Source of the DNA: Candidatus Zixiibacteriota bacterium
GTDB lineage: Bacteria; Zixibacteria; MSB-5A5; GN15; JAAZOE01
Length of the DNA stretch: 42,998 bases
Reading direction: 5' to 3'
Assembly (NCBI GenBank): GCA_023138975.1
Contig: JAGLON010000006.1
Coordinates: forward strand, 1-42,998
The position numbers and the translations under genes are program-made. Positions within the stretch are counted from its first letter, which is position 1, and each line of letters starts with the position of its first letter. Positions 7,225-15,041 of this stretch are shown piece after piece. Under the pieces are notes generated by a model. It was given only the letters and a program-made list of their open reading frames with translations. It was not told the DNA's origin and made no database searches.

Positions 7225-7431
7225 TTACTTAAGACAAACGTTAGGTTGTCTTTTTGACCTACCGTCCCTTGACTTCGACTCCAACCAATGAATAATCTCG
7301 CCTTCCTCAAAACGAACCAACCGCCCCAGCTTGAAATGTGGGATATACCCAATGTGCGTCCACTGGTATACAGTGGACAACTTCACACCGAGCAAGTCCG
7401 ACAGTTCATGTGGGGTTAGGAGTTTATTCAT
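7225..7431 (-). CDS. Excisionase/AlpA-like helix-turn-helix protein
   Basis: This 68-residue MerR-like small DNA-binding protein (MNKLLTPHELSDLLGVKLSTVYQWTHIGYIPHFKLGRLVRFEEGEIIHWLES) has the pattern of the HTH_17/excisionase family. Such proteins bend DNA near attachment sites and direct integrases toward excision, or act as activators. It lies about 400 bases from attL and 14 bases downstream of the VirD4-like gene, so it may be the island's recombination directionality factor. The fold call is strong, the excision role is inferred. Confidence 0.82.
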   Translation of the reverse strand: MNKLLTPHELSDLLGVKLSTVYQWTHIGYIPHFKLGRLVRFEEGEIIHWLESKSRDGRSKRQPNVCLK

Positions 7432-7445
7432 TTCTTAATCTCAAG

Positions 7446-9224
7446 TTACTGCCAACGACTGTTGACGATTTCTTCCTCTTCGTGGGTTACGTCAATGATC
7501 GTAGATTCTCGCTGAACGATTCGTAGTCGCCGTTCTTCGATAAGCTTGTCAACGGTGACTGCTGGTAACGCATACTTTTCATTGGAGCGATTGACAACTT
7601 TTTGACAGTCTTTTTCTCGTACCCGAACCTCATCCACATAGGCGATAAATACCGGTATGGTCTTGTCATCTTTCAGCTTGATTTGGGCATGACGCTGTGG
7701 TTGGCACATAATCCAGGCGATATATTGTTCCTTAATCTCTTCAATCGAGTAATACTGACGACTCGACAGTTCCTGCTCTCGCATAAACTCATAAAACGGC
7801 ACAATAGATTTGCTGCTGGATTCCGATTCGCCGTTGCTCGAAACCTCGCTGAAACTCGAAGAGGAACCGGATGACGACATAGAATAATCACTTGAAGCGT
7901 GACCGGATGACTCTGAGTTGGTTATTGAATGAATGTCCACCGGATACAAAATGCCATCGGCGGGAATAAGATGATTCGCACTTCCCGAACTGAATGAGTC
8001 CGAAGACCCAGAGCCGCCACCATAACTGTCGGAAGTTCCTTCGGTATTCACCTCACCTCTTGTTCGGGAAGATGATGTTCCACTACTTACTACCTCACGA
8101 ACCGTCTCATGAGGGATCAAAAGCGAGTGGTGGATTTCATCTTTGATTTTTTCTCCATGTATCTGACCGGCAAACAGCTCACCGACCAATTCTTCGCTGT
8201 CCTGCCTGCTCGATTTGAATGCTACTTTTACATCACAATTTGTCATGACATTTTCATAATACCCGGGGATGCGTCTAATCTGGGTCAGTGTTTGGTAGCA
8301 CAGCGTGAAGTAAATTCCGAATTTGCGAAGTGCCTGAAGCGAATACGGAAGGTCGTTGGAAGTCAACTCAGCAGCTTCATCTGCAATAACGAAAAATGGC
8401 TTTTTCGCCTGTCGCTTGGTTCGCTGGAAAGCGTAGTTCATGATCTGGTCAACTATCAGAATGCCCAGAATTTGCTGACACTCTCTGGAAACTTTCAAAG
8501 GTGCCAAGTTGACCAGAATTATCTTCCCCTTTTCGATAGCTTCCCCAATATCTACGGTTGATTCTGTTTGCCCGATGATGCGCCTGATAGGGTCTGAGAG
8601 AATCATCTTCGCGGCTCGATTCAACGGTGCTTCGATTAAGTTCTCTTTTTCCGACCGCTTGGTAATCGCATCGAAACCCTGCCATTCTCTTTTGACATAG
8701 TTATTCTGGACATTATCCAGAACTGATTCCCGATAGAGTGAGCTTGAGACTGACAAAAAATCAAGCATGTCTGCCAGTGTCAGGTTCGCCTCTATCAAAG
8801 ATATGAGCAGGTTACGTTGCCAGCGTTCCAGTCTCGGTTTAGTTTCACCTTCTGCTTCTCCAAACACCTTGGCAATTGCCTTCATTACTTGCGAAGCATG
8901 TGCCGACACGTCCATGCCGTTGGGTTTTAAGAAATTCAAACCTACCGAATATTCACTATCGTTAGGATTGATTAAGACGACACGATTACGGTAGCCGGCA
9001 ACCGTCACATACGCCAGTAAGTCGTCATAGAGAGTGCCGTGCGGGTCGAGTAGTATCATCCCGTGATTATTATCAAGATGATACCGCATCCGCAATTCGA
9101 GCATTTTGCTCTTGCCTCTGCCGGTTCCGCCAACAATAAGCCAGTGCAGAAACATATCGTCGAAATCAATTATCTGCTGTTTTCCGTTCAATGTATTTTG
9201 ACCGATATCGAATCCTCGTTTCAT
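7446..9224 (-). CDS. VirD4/TraG-like coupling ATPase
   Basis: The 592-residue P-loop ATPase has Walker A GGTGRGKS (residues 32-39), a DPHGTLYDDLL segment, Walker B VIADEA (279-284) and a QALRKFGIYFTLCYQ region typical of TraG/VirD4 and TraM-recognition proteins, which couple relaxosome DNA to a secretion channel. It lacks N-terminal membrane helices. Residues 380-474 form an unusual serine/glycine-rich low-complexity linker before a compact C-terminal domain. The start has an AAGGAG site seven bases upstream and lies two bases after the coiled-coil gene. With the replication-relaxation gene nearby it suggests DNA transfer using another element's channel. Confidence 0.85.
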   Translation of the reverse strand: MKRGFDIGQNTLNGKQQIIDFDDMFLHWLIVGGTGRGKSKMLELRMRYHLDNNHGMILLDPHGTLYDDLLAYVTVAGYRNRVVLINPNDSEYSVGLNFLKPNGMDVSAHASQVMKAIAKVFGEAEGETKPRLERWQRNLLISLIEANLTLADMLDFLSVSSSLYRESVLDNVQNNYVKREWQGFDAITKRSEKENLIEAPLNRAAKMILSDPIRRIIGQTESTVDIGEAIEKGKIILVNLAPLKVSRECQQILGILIVDQIMNYAFQRTKRQAKKPFFVIADEAAELTSNDLPYSLQALRKFGIYFTLCYQTLTQIRRIPGYYENVMTNCDVKVAFKSSRQDSEELVGELFAGQIHGEKIKDEIHHSLLIPHETVREVVSSGTSSSRTRGEVNTEGTSDSYGGGSGSSDSFSSGSANHLIPADGILYPVDIHSITNSESSGHASSDYSMSSSGSSSSFSEVSSNGESESSSKSIVPFYEFMREQELSSRQYYSIEEIKEQYIAWIMCQPQRHAQIKLKDDKTIPVFIAYVDEVRVREKDCQKVVNRSNEKYALPAVTVDKLIEERRLRIVQRESTIIDVTHEEEEIVNSRWQ

Positions 9225-9226
9225 CG

Positions 9227-9850
9227 TTATCTCCTTATCCCCTGCCGATATATCTGCTGGTCATAGAAGTCTATCAATTCGTCAACCATATCGGGGAATT
9301 TATCGTTTATCATTTTGATAAAAGATGCCCGGCTCATGGCTTTCTTGGCAATAGAATCCAAGATTGCCTGTTCTCGTGCCTCGGACAGCTTTTGCTTTTT
9401 CTTGATTTTCGATAGCTCTTTAAGATGGTCGTCCTGTTTTTCGACCGGCTTATATTTGGCTTTTATCTGCATAAGCCGTTCGATTACATCTACTTTGTAC
9501 ATGAGACTGTCACGCTCGCAGCGTGCTACAGCTTGATTTGTCTCCGCCTTATGCAATCTCAAGTTTCTTACAATATCCGCATACTTCTGATATATCTCAG
9601 CCTGCTTCTGGGCTATTACAAGCCCGTGCTCCAACTCTTCTTTTTGCCACTGGCGAATTGCCAGTTCCTCTCGACGGCACTTCTCATTCTCAATGAGACA
9701 ATCAAGTTCCTTGATGATTCTTTTCTGTTGAGCCCAAGACAGATCAGGATTGTCATAGACATTACAGAGAACCCTTCCTCGAACTATCTCCAAAGAGGTA
9801 GTGCCGAGCACTTGCTCGGCACCATCTTCCTGTTTGACTGGCAGGGTCAT
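9227..9850 (-). CDS. Coiled-coil hypothetical protein of the mobilisation module
   Basis: The 207-residue soluble protein is rich in charged residues, with long helical stretches (about residues 45-170: KRIIKELDCLIENEKCRREELAIRQWQ..., KLSEAREQAILDSIAKKA) likely to form coiled coil. It overlaps the preceding membrane-protein gene by four bases and lies two bases before the VirD4-like gene, so the three are translated as one unit. It may be an adaptor of the coupling ATPase. No family recognised. Confidence 0.65.
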   Translation of the reverse strand: MTLPVKQEDGAEQVLGTTSLEIVRGRVLCNVYDNPDLSWAQQKRIIKELDCLIENEKCRREELAIRQWQKEELEHGLVIAQKQAEIYQKYADIVRNLRLHKAETNQAVARCERDSLMYKVDVIERLMQIKAKYKPVEKQDDHLKELSKIKKKQKLSEAREQAILDSIAKKAMSRASFIKMINDKFPDMVDELIDFYDQQIYRQGIRR

Positions 9851-10050
9851 GACTTTAATTCCTGATCGACAATTCTGTTGAAAATTTCGGAGTCGACTCC
9901 GCTTTCCAAAAGGGGTGGCTGATTCATTTCCTTCTGGAAGAGTTTATACCCTCCGTAGACTGCCAAACAGACAAGTGCTCCACCAAAGATCGAAGCTCCG
10001 ATGTCAGGTGTTTCTTGTTCTTTGCGACGGGTTTCTTTTTGTGATTCCAT
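9847..10050 (-). CDS. Small single-pass membrane protein
   Basis: The 67-residue protein has a polar charged N-terminus, one glycine-rich membrane helix (SIFGGALVCLAVYGGYKLF, residues 20-38) and a polar tail. An AAAGGATG ribosome site precedes the ATG. It overlaps the coiled-coil gene by four bases. Since the VirD4-like ATPase has no membrane anchor of its own, this protein together with the coiled-coil protein could supply one. That is inference; no family is recognised. Confidence 0.6.
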   Translation of the reverse strand: MESQKETRRKEQETPDIGASIFGGALVCLAVYGGYKLFQKEMNQPPLLESGVDSEIFNRIVDQELKS

Positions 10051-10104
10051 GATTCATCCTTTCGGTTAAGGGTTGTTGTTCTAATCACAGAATCAATTTG
10101 CGTA

Positions 10105-10124
10105 ATAGACACCGTTATGTCTAT
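10105..10124. promoter_or_regulatory. Inverted repeat upstream of the membrane/coiled-coil/VirD4 operon
   Basis: ATAGACA (10105-10111) and TGTCTAT (10118-10124) are perfect complements around six bases, 55 bases before the operon's first start codon. It is a candidate operator, possibly for the winged-helix regulator encoded just upstream. A second short hairpin (GTGCTG/CAGCAC, 10159-10175) lies after that regulator's stop codon. Confidence 0.4.
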
Positions 10125-10200
10125 GCAAGGAACTGTAAGGATTGTAAGGGAAGATAATGTGCTGCAGGACAGCACGATAGGGGTTCGTGGGTCGTTAAGA

Positions 10201-11676
10201 TTACATGTTTAATCTATATCCAATACCTCGAACTGGTTCGAACATCGATTGGGCATCAAATCTATTTCGCAATTGGACCATGTAGTAGTGTGAACGCCGG
10301 GGTGTTTCATCTTTGTCTTCATAATAGTAATCCGTACACTTCACGATATCTTCATGTTTTACTACTGAACCGTTCTTTTCATACATCAGTCTGAAAATCT
10401 TCATCTGGTTCGTTGTTAATTTTGATAAACGTTGCTCATTTTTGAAAATAAAACCACTATTCATGTCAACTTGGAATCGTCCCACAAGAATCATGAAAGT
10501 CTCTTCCTTTCGAATTCTAGCAAGGAGTTGATCGATTTTTGTTAGCTCGACAAGAACTATCGCTTCTTCCACATAAGTTGTATATAGCCCAGCACTATCC
10601 ACTAACTTCACATTCGTCAGCAACCGTGATAGCTCCTCGAAATAAGCGCCATCGTAGACATGGAACAGTACCTCATTGATAATATCCAGCAATTCAAGAT
10701 ATAGCTCCATGCACTCGATATATCTCGGCTGCAACAGATCGTATGATCTCCACAGGCATTCAATTGCTTTGTCATACTTTTGCAATCCTCTGTATGCTGT
10801 ACCCAGTCTATTAAGTACTTGGATATGCAATGACGGATTAAATCTTTGAACACCTACCTCAAAAAATGAGTTTAGTGTAGTAACTGCTTCTTTGTATGCA
10901 CCTATAGCGATATTGAATTGAGCTTGCCATACGACCGTGAGTATATTCAATGAGTTGGGATATTGCTTACCATAACGATAAGTATCTTCGATCAGAGCTT
11001 TCGCAGAAAGCAAATCATTAGCGTCCATAAGAAGTAATGCCTTCATCTCAATTGCATTGATATAGTGGGAATGCAGATCATGGGACACAGATAGTATCTT
11101 GGCCTGTTCAAAGTAATCCAAAGCAGTATCAAAGTTATGCAACAGTCTGTGGATTGTCCCTGTCGCAATCAAGACGCTCGTATGAAACTCCCTATCATCC
11201 TCTGGTTGAAATAGATAGAGACTCTGTTTAAGATTAAGAAGAGACAATTGATAATTATGCCTTACCTTAGCTACCTTGCTCAATACGAATAGTAATTGTG
11301 CTTCTATGAACTTATGATTCCCTTCTCTTGCTTTTGGCAGGAGCGTATTAATGCAATGTTCCACTTCCTCAATCTCCATGAAGTTCAGAAACGTGACGAA
11401 GGTTTCATAACAGTCATTAAAAGAGCTAGGCCACTGTGGATCGTTCATTACGATATCTAACCCCTTAAATACCAAAGAAAAGCAATCTCCGTCAGCATCA
11501 GAAAAGATGGAACGGTTGTTGAAGTAGGGAAGCAATTCAGTTAGTACCTTGCTGTTCTTTGCTTTTATCCCTCTTCTATATGCTGACTTGAATATGGATT
11601 TATAGTGTGCTACATCCTTTGTGGATATGCACTCTTCAAGCCGTTTCTTGGTATTACTGATATTGAGTTGTGCCAT
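10201..11676 (-). CDS. TPR protein with C-terminal OmpR-type winged-helix domain
   Basis: The 491-residue regulator has a long helical repeat region (about residues 95-380, with TPR-like motifs such as NYQLSLLNLKQSLYLF and KYDKAIECLWRSYDLL) and a C-terminal winged-helix domain (about 395-491, MILVGRFQVDMNSG...SKLTTNQMKIFRLMYEKNGSVVKHEDIVK...RRSHYYMVQLRNRF...VRGIGYRLNM) of the transcriptional-regulator C type. Domain order is the reverse of SARP-type activators, where the DNA-binding domain is N-terminal. There is no receiver domain. It lies within the mobilisation module and may sense a peptide or protein through the TPR array to control transfer. The architecture is seen; target and signal are unknown. 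Confidence 0.75.
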   Translation of the reverse strand: MAQLNISNTKKRLEECISTKDVAHYKSIFKSAYRRGIKAKNSKVLTELLPYFNNRSIFSDADGDCFSLVFKGLDIVMNDPQWPSSFNDCYETFVTFLNFMEIEEVEHCINTLLPKAREGNHKFIEAQLLFVLSKVAKVRHNYQLSLLNLKQSLYLFQPEDDREFHTSVLIATGTIHRLLHNFDTALDYFEQAKILSVSHDLHSHYINAIEMKALLLMDANDLLSAKALIEDTYRYGKQYPNSLNILTVVWQAQFNIAIGAYKEAVTTLNSFFEVGVQRFNPSLHIQVLNRLGTAYRGLQKYDKAIECLWRSYDLLQPRYIECMELYLELLDIINEVLFHVYDGAYFEELSRLLTNVKLVDSAGLYTTYVEEAIVLVELTKIDQLLARIRKEETFMILVGRFQVDMNSGFIFKNEQRLSKLTTNQMKIFRLMYEKNGSVVKHEDIVKCTDYYYEDKDETPRRSHYYMVQLRNRFDAQSMFEPVRGIGYRLNM

Positions 11677-11856
11677 TACTGCACTCCCATCTTTCTAAAA
11701 CTCCAGCTTCACCATTCCGCATCGCTTGGAACTTCATGCGAGGTGAAAGTCTTCAAGCGACCAAAACGACATTAACACCTATAACGTGTTCTGCTCCTAC
11801 ATGACAGCTTGGTCAAATAGTGAGGAGAACGGAATGTATGAAGCTGGAACTCCATT

Positions 11857-12960
11857 TTACTCCACCAAACTCATGAGTTCGTTTTGCGGATTCGGTGTAA
11901 TCCAACATTTGGAAAATATCCGTTCCGGCTCTGCAATGCTGAATGATTCCGGCGGAGTAAACCAGAACAGCGAATTCGTCACAAAGAACTTTCCCAACGC
12001 CGGAAGTTCCGCAAAAATGCTGGCAATTCGCCCTGATAAACTTTTGTCTTTTCTCACCACTCCGGGGGTTACGAAAAGAACCTGAAATCCGGTAATCATC
12101 TGACGCCCTTCGATAATGCTATCGGCACACACGTCGATGCCAACAATTTGACCGTTGGGCAGTTGACGGTACGCATATCGTTGGGGGAACTTTTTTGATT
12201 TGCGGTACAGCCGGTATCCGATGAGTTTCCGCCTGATATCTGGGCGTTGCTTTGAGGAGACAATTGTTTCGGTGCCCCGATCTACTTCCAAAAAAAAGTG
12301 CGTCTTACCTCCACCGATAACCTCAAGGCCGAAAAATGCGTCGCCGTGAACTGGAAACCGTTCGTCTTCGCCCTTTTCATTAACCCCGATTACAAAGTCC
12401 CGGATAGAATCCCCCTGCTCCCAGAAAAGCAGTTTGACCTTGTCTTCGTTCCGTTGGCAGGTCAATTCAAGAATCGCTCGAAACGTGGCTACTTCTAAAG
12501 CGTGCCTCAAAAACGGAGATTTGACCTTGTTGCTCTCGATAATCCGTCGAGTAATTCTGGGCGGAATATCGAGCTTTTCTTGGAGAATCTTTGGGCATGC
12601 CGGTCCCAGACCGTAAATGGCTCGTGGCGAGCCATGCCCTCTACCCATCGGCTGATCGGTAATGTAATGCCGTTCCAGATACCGAGCGTTAAATAGCTGT
12701 TTTAGCCGCTTGGACAACGCCTGACGGCCAAATCCGTAGCTGGTGGGACGTTGCCTGCCGTCAGAGCCAACGGAATAGGAAACCGCACGGGATTGGCTAT
12801 CAGTCTGCAATAGATGCCAGAGCAACTCACTGTTTAAGAACCGATGGTCATAGACCAACCTGAGAATCGTATAATCCCGGTCTCTCAAAACCAAGTCAGG
12901 AAAAGCCCCTTTGTTTGGGACATATCGTGAGAGTCGTTTCTTTGGGGTGGGTTTGGTCAT
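11857..12960 (-). CDS. Replication-relaxation family protein
   Basis: The 367-residue protein matches the pattern of the replication-relaxation family of plasmids and integrative elements: an N-terminal winged-helix region (LRDRDYTILRLVYDHRFLNSELLWHLL...GRQALSKRLKQLFNARYLERHY) and a C-terminal domain with FFLEVDRGTETIVSSKQRPDIRRKLIGY, where the acidic and lysine residues resemble a nuclease-like core. The family is thought to act in plasmid replication or DNA relaxation. It starts immediately beside the hairpin-rich region (12976-13625), the natural place for an origin it would act on. The ribosome site is weak. Confidence 0.75.
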   Translation of the reverse strand: MTKPTPKKRLSRYVPNKGAFPDLVLRDRDYTILRLVYDHRFLNSELLWHLLQTDSQSRAVSYSVGSDGRQRPTSYGFGRQALSKRLKQLFNARYLERHYITDQPMGRGHGSPRAIYGLGPACPKILQEKLDIPPRITRRIIESNKVKSPFLRHALEVATFRAILELTCQRNEDKVKLLFWEQGDSIRDFVIGVNEKGEDERFPVHGDAFFGLEVIGGGKTHFFLEVDRGTETIVSSKQRPDIRRKLIGYRLYRKSKKFPQRYAYRQLPNGQIVGIDVCADSIIEGRQMITGFQVLFVTPGVVRKDKSLSGRIASIFAELPALGKFFVTNSLFWFTPPESFSIAEPERIFSKCWITPNPQNELMSLVE

Positions 12961-12975
12961 ATCTTCTTTGTCCTA

Positions 12976-12995
12976 ATCTTCCGGCTTGCCGGATT
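12976..12995. repeat. Short GC hairpin before the replication-relaxation start
   Basis: CCGGC and GCCGG around two bases, with flanking AAT/ATT, form a compact hairpin 16 bases upstream of the start codon. It could limit translation or belong to the adjacent structured region. Confidence 0.4.
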
Positions 12996-13004
12996 CTTTA
13001 TCTT

Positions 13005-13446
13005 AGACGCCCCCTCGTCGGCGGCCGAACTCGTCCCAAAAACCAATTCCGCAGGATGCGGGTTTTTGGCTGACGATTCGTGTGCGCCCGACTTCGCTCG
13101 CTTCGGTTTGCCCCTCCGCTGATATTTAGAAGTGGGGCAAACCCGAGTAAGGAAACAATTCATTGTTTCCGGCGAAGCCGATGGCTCTCCCGGTTCCTGG
13201 TCTGCTTCGGATTTGTTACACCAGTACATCCGCCGTCGTTACACAAGAAGCAGACTAGGCAGAGAGCCAAGGGGAGGGAGCGAAGTCGGGCGGAGAGCGA
13301 CATCACATTCCCTATACCTGACAACAACTTAAGTGTTGTCTAAAGTAGAAACGATAATATATCATTTCTACTTCTAAGAAGCAGTACTTTAGTGCTTCTG
13401 GCAAGGGAAAAGTGATGGAGTGAACAAGACCGACGAGGGGGCGTCT
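13005..13446. ncRNA. Large branched structured element (candidate ornate ncRNA or structured origin)
   Basis: A perfect 17-bp stem (13005-13021 with 13430-13446) closes a 442-nt domain with three arms. Arm A is hairpin 13036-13044/13061-13069 with an inner stem. Arm B is a perfect 15-bp stem 13085-13099/13278-13292. It encloses a sub-stem 13100-13104/13174-13178 holding hairpins 13105-13114/13134-13143 and 13151-13158/13163-13170, plus a long hairpin 13182-13189/13262-13269 continuing as 13196-13208/13247-13259. Arm C is stem 13301-13312/13405-13417 enclosing hairpins 13320-13340, 13343-13373 and 13377-13399. By hand count roughly 60% of bases pair without conflict. One pair (13199 with 13256) is G-T in plus orientation, slightly favouring a plus-strand RNA. 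It lies between the replication-relaxation and RuvC-like genes. I do not recognise an Rfam class. A DNA role (oriV/oriT, cruciform) is the main alternative. Confidence 0.55.
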
Positions 13447-13455
13447 TTAATCTTA

Positions 13456-13625
13456 ACGACCACGACGCAAGTGGTCGTATTCCAATCACCGATTGGAATT
13501 GTTTTCAAGGAACTTATGATGTTCGTCGCTTGCGACAGTAATAGCATAAGCTTCCCTGCTCTATCTTCTGCCGACAGATAGAGCATTTCCTTTGTTTCGG
13601 GAAATAGTTACGCGCTTTCCGAAAC
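13456..13625. repeat. Array of five consecutive perfect hairpins
   Basis: After the closed domain come five separate stems with short linkers: 13456-13463/13471-13478 (8 bp), 13479-13487/13491-13499 (9 bp), 13509-13518/13545-13555 (10 bp with one bulge, inner stem 13525-13529/13532-13536), 13558-13566/13576-13584 (9 bp) and 13594-13604/13616-13625 (10 bp with one bulged G). The arms are unrelated in sequence, so this is not a repeat array; it looks selected for structure, either as the 3' portion of the same RNA or as a single-strand origin. Confidence 0.6.
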
Positions 13626-13649
13626 GGCCTTGAGCTGGTTCTTTGCATG

Positions 13650-14186
13650 TTACCTTGCTAATAACCAATTTCTCAAAGAGCGAGTAGAGCTGATATTCTT
13701 GCGAATGAATGTCATGCCAATAGCGACTGCGTCCAGTAAATTCAGGTTGTATCTAAGAACCCAGACTTTGTCTGACTGGAGATACACTTTCAGCTCATCG
13801 AATGAGATCACAATCGTCTGAGCGACTCGGATTTTGCTGGCATTTCCGTCATTGCAAATCTCCTTGCGGATTGTCCTGGGGTCGTACTCGTAGACCAGAA
13901 CGCCAAACTTTTTGGCTATGTGCTTCATTTTCGAGATAGCCATTGTCAATCGGAAGTTCTGTTTGATCTGAGAAAATGAATTTCGTTCCAGAACGAAATA
14001 GTCCGGCTTCTTTTCTTTTATCAGGCGACTGATAATTTCCTCGATATGATCGAGAATGATGACTTCGGAACCCTGCCTGATTGTCTTGACTCCGTAATCG
14101 ACAAGCTCCGTTCCTTCGAAAGCGGCGAACCCCATGTGCTTGGTGCCGGGATCAATCGCCAAGATTTTGATTTTATTTTTCCGCAT
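13650..14186 (-). CDS. RuvC-like Holliday-junction nuclease
   Basis: The 178-residue protein has the RNase H fold of RuvC: KILAIDPGTKHMGFA (Asp12), PDYFVLERNSF (Glu64) and NLLDAVAIGMTF (Asp149), the three visible metal-binding acids, with the fourth not assigned. Its length is that of full RuvC resolvases; no HNH insertion or bridge helix is present, so it is not an IscB/TnpB-type nuclease. It overlaps the preceding small gene by 14 bases. Island-encoded resolvases usually process replication or recombination intermediates. Here it could also cut cruciforms extruded from the hairpin-rich DNA directly downstream. Confidence 0.85.
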   Translation of the reverse strand: MRKNKIKILAIDPGTKHMGFAAFEGTELVDYGVKTIRQGSEVIILDHIEEIISRLIKEKKPDYFVLERNSFSQIKQNFRLTMAISKMKHIAKKFGVLVYEYDPRTIRKEICNDGNASKIRVAQTIVISFDELKVYLQSDKVWVLRYNLNLLDAVAIGMTFIRKNISSTRSLRNWLLAR

Positions 14187-14403
14187 ATTTGTTCAGAAGA
14201 AAAAAGAATAAGGCAGACTTCGACTTTTTGATTTTGCTGACCGGCACTTTGGATACTTCATCAAAAGCTCTTCTGATGATCGACTCATCTTGCTTTTGAA
14301 ACATGTGCCGATATAATTCGGTGCGGTGTTCCTCCTGTAATGATTTGGCAATCTTGTTTGCCAATTCATCCTTTATTTTTGACTGCTCGTTTGTGTTTGT
14401 CAT
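14173..14403 (-). CDS. Small charged hypothetical protein coupled to the RuvC-like gene
   Basis: The 76-residue helical protein (MTNTNEQSKIKDELANKIAKSLQEEHRTELYRHMFQKQDESIIRRAFDEV...KIKKSKSALFFFLLNKYAEK) overlaps the start of the RuvC-like gene by 14 bases. A basic patch precedes a hydrophobic ALFFFLLNKYA helix at the C-terminus. I do not recognise a family; the coupling suggests a partner or loader of the nuclease. Confidence 0.6.
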   Translation of the reverse strand: MTNTNEQSKIKDELANKIAKSLQEEHRTELYRHMFQKQDESIIRRAFDEVSKVPVSKIKKSKSALFFFLLNKYAEK

Positions 14404-14440
14404 TTTTGTTTCTTAATTGTTATGAGTATATATAAAGCTG

Positions 14441-14704
14441 TTATTGTTCTGCTCTCTCAGGATACATTTCCTGCCTGATCTGCTTGAATTGGTCAAGGAA
14501 CAATAGTTCGACCGGACATTGCAGCGCGGCGGACAGTTTTAACGCATTCTTCAGTGTAGGAATCTTATCGCCGGTTTCCCAGCGATACAGATTGGATGGA
14601 TGCTGTAATCCAACCAGCTTTAGTACGTCCCGCTGCCGAAGACACCGCTTTTCACGGTATCTTCGGATTTGATTTGACTTAATTGGTTTAGAATCATGGG
14701 ACAT
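14441..14704 (-). CDS. Xre-family helix-turn-helix regulator
   Basis: The 87-residue protein contains a Cro/CI-type helix-turn-helix (residues 11-68: IRRYREKRCLRQRDVLKLVGLQHPSNLYRWETGDKIPTLKNALKLSAALQCPVELLF). It is the first gene of the minus-strand block that includes the small protein and the RuvC-like nuclease, and probably represses its own transcription. An imperfect inverted repeat at 14843-14872 upstream (ATTGGTTTC/GAAACCGAT) is a candidate operator. Confidence 0.82.
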   Translation of the reverse strand: MSHDSKPIKSNQIRRYREKRCLRQRDVLKLVGLQHPSNLYRWETGDKIPTLKNALKLSAALQCPVELLFLDQFKQIRQEMYPERAEQ

Positions 14705-14842
14705 GAATTTGCTATTTTTGTTTTTGTTTTCTTAACTCAACCTAAAACAGATACTGATAATCATCAATATCCACGGCGGGCAACACAATGTGCATAACTG
14801 AATATTAAATACAGGTGAAGGCCTTGGGGCTAGTATTCCCAT

Positions 14843-14872
14843 ATTGGTTTCGATTTAGTTTTTGAAACCGAT
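14843..14872. promoter_or_regulatory. Inverted repeat upstream of the Xre gene
   Basis: ATTGGTTTC (14843-14851) pairs with GAAACCGAT (14864-14872) with one T-G position and a 12-base centre. It lies in the 337-base gap 14705-15041 between the Xre gene and the lipoprotein gene. Apart from this repeat and the terminator at 14971-14995 I see nothing in the gap. Confidence 0.35.
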
Positions 14873-14970
14873 AACTTTACAGGAAAACAAAAATAAATGC
14901 AACCCCCACTTATCGACAGTTTATCCCCGAAAAGATAAGAACATTATAAGAAACATAAAGACATTCTAAA

Positions 14971-14995
14971 GACTTTATGAAGTAATCATAAAGTC
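14971..14995 (-). terminator. Probable terminator of the lipoprotein gene
   Basis: GACTTTATGA and TCATAAAGTC are perfect 10-bp arms with a 5-base loop, 46 bases beyond the lipoprotein stop. On the minus strand the stem is followed by TTT. The stem is AT-rich, so strength is uncertain. Confidence 0.5.
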
Positions 14996-15041
14996 TCACA
15001 CTCACGGATGTGCTTAGTCGGATTCTGTTACCTGTTCTCTT

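Noticed and set aside
6798..7232. 144-residue plus-strand frame beginning at attL
   Set aside because: It covers the att core and arm repeats and runs antisense to the small left-end gene and the excisionase-like gene.
12957..13229. 90-residue frame on the minus strand overlapping the replication-relaxation start by four bases
   Set aside because: It runs straight through the hairpin-rich domain, has a low-complexity composition dictated by the stems, and no ribosome site. The ATGA overlap is probably chance.
13080..13343. Plus-strand frames of 66-87 residues within the structured domain
   Set aside because: Their sequence follows the inverted repeats and shows no protein-like pattern; the region is better explained as structured RNA or DNA.
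13005..13625. CRISPR array or iteron array
   Set aside because: The hairpins have unrelated sequences and irregular spacing; there are no direct repeats with constant spacers.
13650..14186. IscB/TnpB-type RNA-guided system (RuvC domain next to a structured RNA)
   Set aside because: The protein is a compact full RuvC resolvase without HNH, bridge helix, PLMP or zinc-ribbon parts. The idea is recorded because of the adjacency, but the sequence does not support it.
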